Below are positions 14,001 through 26,000 of a stretch of DNA of 64,000 nt, one piece after another (position 1 is the first letter of the stretch; the number at the start of each line of letters is the position of its first letter). Position numbers and translations under genes: made by a program. The notes beneath the pieces are model-generated. The model was given only the letters and a program-made list of their open reading frames with translations. It searched no databases and had not been told where the DNA came from. This stretch comes from Eudorina sp. 2006-703-Eu-15 (lineage: Eukaryota; Chlorophyta; Chlorophyceae; Chlamydomonadales; Volvocaceae), in assembly GCA_003117195.1 (NCBI GenBank), contig BDSI01000019.1:124001-188000 (forward strand), given 5' to 3'.

Positions 14001-17000
14001 GATCACAGATTGCAGGCGCATTTGCGAATCCGACATAATTGATGTCGTGTCCGGGGTGGTCCGCGTCCGAGTAGACCATGTAACCAGCGATGTCCGGGCA
14101 GGCTGCAGAGCATGATGAGGTTGCACACCAACGGTCATGTATGACGCACCAGGAGGGATTGTTTTGGTGACATGGCTAGTAATCAGCTTCAAACAGTCAA
14201 TCCGGTGTGGCAAGTTCGGTATACAGCAATCAAGGCACGAGCAAGAGATCAATAATGTCGCAGGAAACAAGCTGGAACGACGCTGTGCTTGCTTTCTGAT
14301 GCAACGAATGACCGATAAACAAGTAGGGGTCGGCTTCCTTGAAGCCGGAATAAGGGCGGGGCCCCCTACAATCCGTACAGGCCGCTTGCTTTAGAAGGAA
14401 AACTCTATTACCGCGCAACAGTGTGAGAAAGTGAAAGGTTGACATTGGGGGTGTCGTTGATGTTGAAGGGGGATCGGCGTGCATAGATTCACCAAGCCCA
14501 AACACGTCGGCAGCCCCGAAACCATCCTGCAGTACGCGTACTATCGTTACCATAGTGCCGATACGGTGACCGCCGTCGCCGGCGGTCACCGTATCGGCAC
14601 TATGGTAACGATTGTCGCCTCTGCACTACCACATCCGTCTGTCAAGCAGATGATCACAAAGCAAGCTTGAAGCATCCTTGTTTTGCCGTGAAACTGTAGT
14701 TGTTTTGGTCCGTCGGCAGGCATGCAACCCTTCAGTTGCACGCTCGCAGCAGACGTTAACCTCTAAAGTTTGCTATCAATAGTTACATAGCAAATGTAAG
14801 GCAAAAACAGGGTGCGAAAAAGCCGCGGTGAGACCCGGACTTTGGGCCATCGGAACTGGAGAACTCGTTGGCACTCGGTACGCTATCCCTTTGCATCTTG
14901 AAACTTTGATTCAATACATATTGTTGATTTGTATTCATCTGGCAAGACAGAAAGGCAAATCTTGATGTTGGTGGTATCTTGATGTTCAAACATCAGAACA
15001 CTATCGAAGTTCAATTTAGCAAGCGCCGCCCATTCCTAATTCAAGTATTCATCACGCGGCACCCGTTGCAACAAATATGAGCGCGAGAGGCGTTGGTTGG
15101 ATGTTGACTCGGGTCCATGGGGACCGCGGAGCTTTACTTTGACCGTTTGTGCGCAAAGAATTTTTTTCAGCCAAACCAAAGTTACCTTGCAATAGAGGAC
15201 AATTAATATGACAAACATAGCGAATTAGTTTAGCGGATAATGAACGTTTTGCCGTTACCGGACACACACACACACACGGACATGGGCAATCCTAGGGGGC
15301 GGGGCCCCCCGAACGCGCTTCGCGCTGGGGCCCCGCCCAAAAAACACAAGGACTGCGTGGACAATGTGCAGTTATTGACCGAAAACCAGGCGTCGTCGAA
15401 ATTCATGCATGTAACCTCCCACACACACGGCGAAACACACTTACATGATTTAGCTTGACCCGCGTTCGCTTCCTTCACATACAAGCAGCCGCCAGGTGCT
15501 TGATCAGTAATATCAGCCTTTGATTTAAACCAAAAGCCAGAGTTGAACGACACACAGGCGGCATTGGCGTTGCAGGCCGACAGCGCGCCAGAGAGGGAGG
15601 TCGCCCGACCCAGGTCGTCTAAGACATGGTCAGAGTCTGGAAAGCTGATGTAGCCGGGCAACTGTAGACAGACTGGAAAATATATAGCAGAATGGCATAC
15701 AATAGGATGAGTCAGATCGCCGGGTACATCATAATTCGGGCGTTTACAGTGTTAATAGCCATGCTCATATGCGTGGTGCATGGAATTGTTGAGCACAGCA
15801 AAGCGCCGGGTCCTTTTATTGCTCTTATTATCTCTGGGTATATGCGCGTTGACAGCTCCAATTTTTGGTAGGTGGATGGCATCATTTTTTGAATGATCCA
15901 CCTAATTTCCGTATGTATGCTCGATTAGCTTCATGAAAAACGATACCTAACTAAATATCATTGATGTCATTGTTACCTATGCCAGTGCTGGTGGTGTTGG
16001 CCGCCTTCACAAATAGACAGCCTCCTTGCGAATTGGCGTTCACAGTTGCCCGTGTCTTGCGCCATCCGTCTGTGTTGAACGCCACGCAGGTCGGGTCCTC
16101 ATCACACGCTCTGAAGGCGGCGTCCATACTGAGCTTCCCAGGCAGGTCATCGAAGCGATGGTCGACATTGGGATAGCCGACGAAGCCAGGGAATATCGGG
16201 CACACTGCAGGCGGGTAGACAGCAACGCATTCATGCACACATACGTACGTAGAACATATATATTCATGCACGTGGACATTTATGTACTGCAGCAAACCTA
16301 GTGGATCGGATTTGTCAAACAGCTGTGGATTATGATTTATTGAAAGCGTACACTTCGTTGATGAAAGTCACCTGCCATCCTCTTTGATCTATCTGTCGTT
16401 TCTGCATGAGTACGGGCCGGCAAGCTGTGTGCATACACGGACGGAGGAGGCTACATAAAATACAGCATCCAATGACCTGCATCACTCATGTTCCCACGCA
16501 TGGACATTTATCTATCTACATACAACAACTACGTCCGTCCGAGTAAATCTACCTGGTGAAGCAGCCTCTGCATATCTTTCGGCTCGCACATACAAGCAGC
16601 CTCCCGATGGCCGGTTGTTAACGCGAGCCTTTGACTTTATGTAGCCGCCGTTGAATGCAACACAAGAGGGATTCTGGCTGCAGGCTTGCGCTGCAGCCCA
16701 CGGACTGCTGACTGGCATAATGTCGTCCTGAGTGTGGTCCGCATCCGGAATGGCGACATAGCCAGGAAACAACTGACACACTGCGGAGGAAAGAAGACGC
16801 TCATATATTGACATGCTAACATTAGTGCAGTAACACTGAAGAGGACATCAAACGCATGCGTATAGGGGTGTAACTACTTGGATTGTGGTGTACCTACAAG
16901 GTTTAACAAAAACGTCATCACATCTCAAAAACCCTAAAACAACCCTACCGACATAGTACTACAAAGGACGTACCGGTTCCACTCTCAGCGGTAACATTGA

Positions 17001-20000
17001 TAACTCTTGTGTAGAGGCAACCCCCGGGGGTCTGCGCGTTGATAGTCACGCTTGTCTTCAGCCAGCCATCCCGGTTGAAACCTCGGCACACGGGGTTCCT
17101 TGTGCACATTGCGGCGGCATTCGGCAAGCCAACGCGCCCGGGGATGTCGTCTCCGGAGTGGTCCACGTCCGTGAAACTGGCATAGCCCGCGAATACAGGG
17201 CACTCTGCAAATACATTTTACAGCACAAAAGCTTGCTTACACAGGTCAATAAACGCTCACGTAGATCATTGCAGCATCAATAGATAATTGTTCTGTCTGC
17301 TGTAAGTCATCGACTTGACGATAATAACCTTAGGTGACTTCAAAATATACTATTTTGGGGGATCCAGATAAAAGGAATGGATCGTGCGGCTGTACGTCGT
17401 CATCCCTCGGGCCAAGAACGTGGGTAGTTCATTTGCAAGTGCTCCTTGATGGACTCCAACCGATAACCGCCGATGTAGATAGGCGTTGACTTAGACGGAG
17501 AAATAAGTAGGAGCTGATACGTATGTGCAGAATATGGACGGCTGATGTAGGGCTGGCGAGAACGAAGGGTCAGACGCGGGGTGCGGTCGAATCCAAAGAG
17601 CAAAGACTGCTACTTAGCCAGCCCGCGGCCGCGGATCCCCCCCCATCCCCAGTTAAGGAATAAAAGAACACGCCGCATTCGAAACATTCGAAACTCATTA
17701 AACTCATTCCCTGGGGCGAAACATTCCTGGGCACTCCGTACATGACTATGCAACCAACGCCAGCGGCACTGGTCCAGCATCAATATCTCACCTGCGCCAA
17801 CTTTGGAAGCATCCGAAACCTTTGCGTATAAACATGTCCCAGGGGCTTTCAAGTTTACATTTGCTTTGTACTTTAACCAGCCACCACTGTTGAACGCAAC
17901 GCAAGAGTTATTCTGACTGCAAATCGAGGGTGCATCCGCGATTGGCACCCTGCCCAGGTCGTCCAGGTTGTGGTCCACGTCCGCAAAGCTGACGTAGCCA
18001 GGTATAATCTGGCACACTGTAGCACCGAGTTGGGGCGAAGCACAAACCGTGGAGTCAGAATGCCATGGTTTATTACGTAAGCTTAGTCAAGTTGAGAATG
18101 CCATGCTTTAAGCAATCATAATCAAGTTTGACTGTGACATATACAGAAGTGGTTGGTGATAAGGCTACCTGAGACATGAAATTTATGGCGAATTGTGAAA
18201 TGACTAGGATGTATACGTAGATTGCTCTGCAACGAAGTAATGAGCCTTGAATCAGGGATACTGAGCATGTAACAAACCACAACGACCGAGGCCCCTGAAC
18301 GAACCTACCTCCCGCAGCGTCAGCATAATTTTGAGTTTTTACGAACAAGCAACGACCCAGGGTTTGGGTATTGATTGCCGCTTTCGTTTTTATCCAGCCA
18401 CCGTCGTTGAATGCGACGCACGTGGAGCTGTTGCTGCAAAGTGACAGCGCCTGGGAAAGCTGTACCGATGTTATATCGTCGCCTTCGTGGTCCACATCTG
18501 GGAAAGCGACGTAGCCAGGAAACGACTGGCAGTCTGCAGCGACGTCATTAAGGGGTAGATTGGATGCATGGGCCAATCGCGCAAGGTGCATCACAAATGA
18601 GTCAGATTTTAATACCAATTGCCTGTGAGCGCGATGTGTAGAAATGAAATAGTAAGGCATTATTGGTGCACCGTGACAACGGCCAGGTCGCTGAGGCAAA
18701 TCTGTGAGGACTAGATAAAACGGGACAACCTTCGCCACAGTATCAATCAACCAGGTAACGGCTAAGGATCAGGACACGCCGCAAAATAATACCAGCTACC
18801 TTTCAAATTACAGCTCCCAACTTACAGGAACTGCCGACAGCACCTGTGGTCATCCTGCACGAAACTCCAACATCCTGCAGTTACATGAATGGATTCAATT
18901 GTTAACTTGTCTTAGGATACATCGGCTACATGGCTGCCATGGGTAACTGTTTAAACATCGATACTATGTCCAGCACTATTAAAAGCCTCGACCGTCATCA
19001 GAACCACATGGCAAAGTCACACATATAGATGTGATGTACCGAATGTTGGCCAATGGCTTGGAGGGCGGCGGAATAATTAGCAACAGATGTACAAGTGGTC
19101 AAAATTTCGTAATAAATGAATTGTAACGGCAGAACGAAGACACATGGCGCGAGAGAGCGAGGACTCCGTTAGAGGACTCCGTTATTTTCTCAACAGATCA
19201 TTTAGATCATTGCTCCTCCGTGCTGTCAACGGAGGGATCCAGGCACGCACAACGTTATGTTCGGAGAAGGGTGCACCCTACCGACAGCTTGACGACATCC
19301 CAACCTGAAAATGGTTACAGTCGTTGTTGACCCAGCTATTAAAGGCGCACATTCCAAGAAGAGGAAAAGGCGCGTTGAACATATCGATACAGCTTACGCG
19401 GTCCTGCGGAAATTTCGAAATCCGCGCACATGCACAATCGGGAGGGACTTGGTGCTTGGCGGTGAGCAGAGGCCCAGCAGGGGGCGTCCTGCAAACCGTC
19501 AGGATGCATTCGTACGAGATGGCAGTACAGCAACGAAATTGCAATGCCCGTTGATACAGTAGGGTAGTCGATAAATTATACACCATGTCACAAACGGTCC
19601 GGTGCTTACCAGCAAGATTTGTCCAGTGCCGGGGGGAAAATTCCCTTTTTGTTGCCGTACGGCAATGCCGGTGCTGAACCCCAGCTGACGACAGACAACG
19701 GCGGCTTCTTGGTCGCCGAACTTGTCCTCACTGCGTACATGTGCGGTGGTGCACTCAGTCAGCGCGCGTGAACACGTACGTACGTCGTCAGCAAACATTG
19801 GACGAATGTTTGCATCGTTAGCAGTTGACGAAGACACATACACATACACTACAATACCTGCATGGGAGGGTACCCCGCACCATGGGAGTTCTGGGACACG
19901 TCTACATCTACGACAAGTCTACATGATTCGGGTTCCTCACACGGATCTCGACGGAGACATGTGTGCATGCAAACGACATGTTCGGATGGTAATACATCGC

Positions 20001-23000
20001 CACGGCCCTTCTTATGAAAGCTTCCGGAGACAGAAGGTCTCTTACACTTCGTCGTCCCCCGGGGCTCCACGGCAGTCGCCTGCCCGGCAGGGAACACTTA
20101 CATGAATATCAAATGATGCCATTACCCCGCGCTCCACTTACCATACGGTTCCCCAGTATCCGTTGTAAAAGATTTCCACGCGGCCGAAGTTCGCACGATT
20201 GGTACCAGCCAGTCGAACTGGGTTTGACACTGTGTGCACATCCCAGGCACAGGTTATTGCGATGATGTTAGTCCCACGATCGCAATGCAAATAAAAACAC
20301 GACAGGCGCGCCGTGCAACGTTCCATATATTCAGGCGACCTATGGTGTAACAGAGGCTGGACAAGGTCGACGCACGACCACTCGTACAGCTCCATGGCTA
20401 CACAATAAGGTGATATCCTGAACATCACTGATTTACATATTGCCCAGTCACTCGCTCGGGATCCTTTAAGAAATGGACCAATCAGGAGACCTGTATTTGA
20501 GATATGGGATATTGGAATTAAAGGGTCTGTATATACGAAGAAATCGTATATTGCTCTCTTAACGTCAATTATGCCTGCGGCAGGGCGTGAAAAACAAGGG
20601 CACTGTAGCAGGAACCGATGAGAATATGTAGAATATGTACTTGCCTACGGCGTTATACTCGGACTGCAGCTTGACGTACAAGCAGCTGCCAGGTGATGAT
20701 TGTACGTTAATGATACCGCTGGTTTTCAGCCACCCGTCCCGGTTGAAGGCGGCACAGTACGGATTCTGGGTGCATACGGAGGCGGCAGCTGAAGACGCGA
20801 CCCGCCCGGGCAAATTGTCCCCGGTATGGTCCACGTCCGGGTAGACGAAGTACCCAGAGATGGGAGGGCAGACTGCGGAGGAAAAACGCAGCAACACGAG
20901 AGACAAGGGTCATTAAGAAACGTTAGGTTGCAGCCATTTGTGAGGAATGACGACGGGCCAAAGCTCCTTCCCGGTCCTACCGTTGCGGATGTTCGCAATG
21001 TTTGCAGCCTTGACCCAGTAGCATATAGGCCCCTGCCAATCCAGCGTTGCATTTGATTTGAGAAAGCCATTGGAATTGAAGGCGACGCAGGAGGCGTTGG
21101 CGTTGCAGCGGGATGGTGCGCTGCTCAGAGGAACGTTGCTTGCTATATTGTCGTTCATGTGGTCGACGTTTGGCATGCTGACATATCCCGGGAAGATGGG
21201 GCACACTGCGCTCAAGAACGAAACAAAGGAGTTTGTTTGTCGATGAAATAGTGAGATGAGGTGACAAGCTTCCTGCCACGCATGACACATACACTGCGTG
21301 CTGTGTGTGCATGTCTGTACATAGTAAACGTCTTGGTGATAGTTTGCGTTTTTGGTGGCTTAATTATATATGCTTACTACCTACGTACGAAATGCAATAA
21401 TGGTACTCCATGAGCTCTCGAGACAGCTGTCCGACAGCGGTGTACGTCCCACTTTCGGCGCACCTCCAGTTTCCATCATGCGCGCATTCTTTACGTACAG
21501 GCAGCCTCCCTGCTGCTGCACATTGACCACGGCTCTGCTCTTAAGCCAGCCGTTGCGGTTGAACGCAACACATGATGCGGTACGGCTGCAAATAGCGGCC
21601 GCGTCTGGTGCGTACACATTTGCAATGTCGTCCCCCGTGTGGTCCACATCGGGATAGGTAGTGTAGCCAGGAACATCCGGGCAGGCTGCAGGCGAAGAAA
21701 GGCAGACGGCGGGTGATCATCAGCACTGAAAACATTGGGGCTCTCCTACAGAGGGAGAATCGTTGCAACATGTGCGACCTACCGCCAGTGTTCGACCCCA
21801 TGCATGTATGCCGGCGCCGCGCCGACCGCCAGTGCTAGACCCCACGCATGTATGTATCCGGCGTAGCGCCATTTTGAAATAAACCTCTCGCTGCCACTTA
21901 CCTGCTTGCGCGAGCTTGACGAACAGGCATCTGCCTGGAGACTGCTCGTTGATTGTCCAATTGGTCTTCAACCAGCCGTCATTGTTGTAGCCCACACAAG
22001 ACGGGTTCTTGTCGCAGAGAGCGGGAGCACTTGAAACAGCGACCTTGGCAATGTCGTCAAATACGTGGTCAACCCCGCGAAGAACGAAGTAGCCGGGCGG
22101 CGCCACACATGCTGCGGAAGGATAAGGGACAGCCAATAATGTGGTGCTGCAGGGGTGCTGCAGTAGCTGCTGAATCTTCAACAGGTCTCAGATAGAGACT
22201 CTACGCCCGCTAACCACGTTGTACTTAATTGCTATTTACATTCATTTCCTCAAGTTGCCACACACTCTCGCACACGACGCACAAGGAATGAAAATAAAGA
22301 CATATTTTTGCATGCCAAGCACGAATACGCACATATAGATATATAGTGTGCAAATCGTTGAGGGGAACGAAAGCTACCTACCAGGTAACGCAGTTGACGC
22401 AACCTCTGTCTTGACGTACAGGCATCCTCCGGGAGATTTGCGGGTAATCAGCGATGTATCTTTATACCAACCACCTTCGTTGAACGCCACGCAACGGTCC
22501 AGTCTACTGCAAACCGAGGGTGCACTCCAGAAGGTTGTGTTGCCCAGGTCGTTGTACAAATGGTCCATTTCCGGAAACACGGTGTAACCAGGAATCATCC
22601 GGCAGACTGCGTCGGTGGCACACATGCAGCATTGTTCCGTAACATCGTGGCACGCAGGCAAGGTTAGATCAACTTAGAACAATATGATATTGTGTTATCG
22701 GTCGGCAAACGCTTCATTCAAAGGTATCAAGATCGACATGCGTTTCGATACGTGTATTTCTAACGTACTGAAGTATAATTGTTATCGCAATACGCAGAGC
22801 CTGGTGCAGAACCAGTTCATTTCAAGGTCGCGCCAAGCGTAAGATCGAATTGACTAACATACAGGCTAATAGTCAAGGGCAGGCCGAGAGGGTGCATGGC
22901 GTAGGCCTACTATATCTGACACAAACCAGTGTACTTGCACCCAGTCCATCACCCAAGAGCACCAACCGGCGTACCTGACGCGCCGGTGTCTGGAAAGCTC

Positions 23001-26000
23001 GTCGCTTTGGCATACAGACAACCGCCGACCATCTGGGCATTCGCAACCTCGTTGGTCTTCAGCCAGCCATCTCGATTAAACGCGCGGCAGGCAGGATCTT
23101 TGTTACACATTACAGCCGCGTTTCCAAAACCGACGCGCCCCGGAATGTTATCTCCAACACGTTCCACGTCCGGGTACGTGATGTAGTTCGCGAATGGTGG
23201 GCAGACTGCGAACAAAATGCCACGCACAGCAGGGCGTTTGACACAGAAAAACTGTGTTGATAGAGCGTTATTTGCTGGGTGTGTTCATTTATTGGCTGCT
23301 GCGAACTCTTGTTGACACATCCATGTCCCGTGCCACACATGTTACATGTCCTGCAGATCTGGAAATGCACCATGGAGATAGACCGGTCCATTTCGGCGTT
23401 TGGGCCACTTAGGAAAATCCCCAACCCACAGCGCCGCTCCCCCATAACAAAGCATGGCATGTCGCGCCCTGCCATCGCACGTATGTCGGTGCTGCAGTAA
23501 CGAAACAGGTTGACAGGCACCTTGACTCACCGGCTGGATCGGCGCTTCCGTTCTTGATATACAAGCAATTTCCAGTTAACGCTATGTTGATGTTAGCCTT
23601 TGACTTCAACCATCCGCCGCTGGTGAAAGCGACACAGGAGGAGTTGCGACTGCAGGCCGTTTGTACATCCGCGAAGGCGACCCTTCCGAGGTCATCCCCG
23701 TCATGGTCAACGTCCGGAACGGCAATGTAGCCGGGAAACGATAGACAAACTGCATAGCTCGAAGGGCAAATGGTTTGGCGCGGATTCCTTGTCATATTAC
23801 CGTACAATATGAAGACAAGTTAAATAGAACCTACCAAGAGCTTATCTTCTTGAAAGGGCAGCAACCGAACCCCGAAAGCATGCAGGAAGGCGGTCGCGCG
23901 CCATCGGTCAACATGTGTATCATTCCACATTGTGTGCATTATCGATACAGCACGCACAGACCTCACCTGAACCACTGGAACCCAAATTTGCAGTCTTGAC
24001 GTACAGGCAGCGACCGGGCAAAAGTGTGTTGATGGTTGCTCTACTCTTTAACATGCCCGCATCATTGAAGGCGACGCAAAAAGAGTTGTTGCTGCAAAGG
24101 GAGGCAGCTTCCGAGATGCTTGCAGTTCGCAGGTCGTCGCCGGCGTGGTCCACGTCCAGGAAGGCCTGATAGCCGTTGAACGATTGGCAGGCTGTGGAGG
24201 AACGCCGGGTTACGCCAGGGTATGACGAATTACATAATACAATTGCCGGTACAACCGTTGATGCTCGGAGTGATTGCACATTGGATTGGTTTCGAATGGC
24301 TTGTAGCATAGTACACACTCAAGAACTACAAGAACCAACAAACTGTAGGTGCACATGGAATGAACAAGCATGATCAGGATGACAAAAATGATGCATAAAT
24401 GATGCATAAATGCTACACGTTTATACACGTGGTCACCAGCTTACCCAGATAAACTGAAGAATCTCTTTGACAGAGCACGCCGACATCCTGCGACGAAATT
24501 ACAAAATGACATGATTTGATAGCACCGTAATAATTACATATATATTCTTCTCATAAATGTATTGGTACCAGGACATTTTGGGGCGGGGCCCCAGCGTGAA
24601 GCGCGTTCGGGGGCCCCGCCCCCTAGGATTGCCCATGTCCGTGCGTCCGTGCGTCCGTGTGTCCGGTAACGGCAAAACGTTCATTATCCGCTAAACTAAT
24701 TTGCTATGTTTGTCATATTAATTGTCTTGTATTGCAAGGTAACTTTGGTTTGGCTGAAAAAATTCTTTGCGCACAAACGGTCAAAGTAAAGAAAGCTCCG
24801 CGGTCTCCATGGACCCGAGTCAACATCCACCCAACGCCTCTCGCGCTCATGTTTGTTGCAACAGGTGCCGCGTGATGAATACTTGGATTAGGAACGGGCG
24901 ACGTGTGCTAAATTAAATTTCCATATGGTTCTGATGCGATGCCACCAACATCAAGATATGCCTTTCTGTCTTGCCAGATGAATACAAATCAACAATATGT
25001 ATTGAATCAAATTTTCAAGATAAAGGGATAGTGTACCGAGTGCCAACGAGTTCTCCAGTTCCGATGGCCCAAAGTCCGGGTCTCACCGCGGCTTTTTCGC
25101 ACCCTGTTTTTGCCTTACATTTGCTATGTAACTATTGATAGCAAACACGTCTGCTGCGGGCGTGCAACTGAAGGGCTGCATGCCTGCCGACGGACCAAAC
25201 ACCTACAGTTTCACGGCAAAACAAGGATGCTTCAAGCTTGCTTTGTGATCATCTGCTTGACAGACGGATGTGGTAGTGCAGAGGCGACTATCGTTACCAT
25301 GGTGCCGATACGGTGACCGCCGTCGCCGGCGGCGCGTACTGCAGGATGGTTTCGGGGCTGCCGACGTGTTTGGGCTTGGTGAATCTATGCACGCCGATCC
25401 CCCTTCAACATCAACGACACCCCCAATGGCAACCTTTCACTCTCTCACACTGTTGCGCGGTAATAGAGTTTTCCTCCAAAGCAAGCGGCCTGTACGGATT
25501 ATAGGGGGCCCCGCCCTTTTCCGGCTTCGAGGAAGCCGACCCCTATTGGTTTGCACCATGTTTTTGCCTTACATTTGCTATGTGACTATTGATAGCAAAT
25601 TTTAGAGGTTGCTGCTGGCGTCTGCTGCGGGCGTGCAACTGAAGGCTGCATGCTTGCCGACGGACCAAACAACTACATACAGTTTCACGGCAAAACAAGA
25701 ATGCTTCAAGCTTGCTTTGTGATCATCTGCTTGACAGACGGATGTGGTAATGCAGAGGCGTCTAGCGTTACGATAATGCAGATGCGGTGACCGCCGTTGC
25801 CGGCGGCGCGTACTGCAGGTTGGTTTCGGGTCTACCTACCTGCTTGTCCTAGTTGAATCCGTCTGTGCACGCCGATCCACCTTCAACATCAACGACACAC
25901 TCTATCACACTCTTGCGTGGTAATACAGTTTCCCTTGTAGAGCAAGCTGCCTGTACGGATTGTAGGGGACCCCGCCCTTTTCCGGCTTCAAGGAAGCCGA

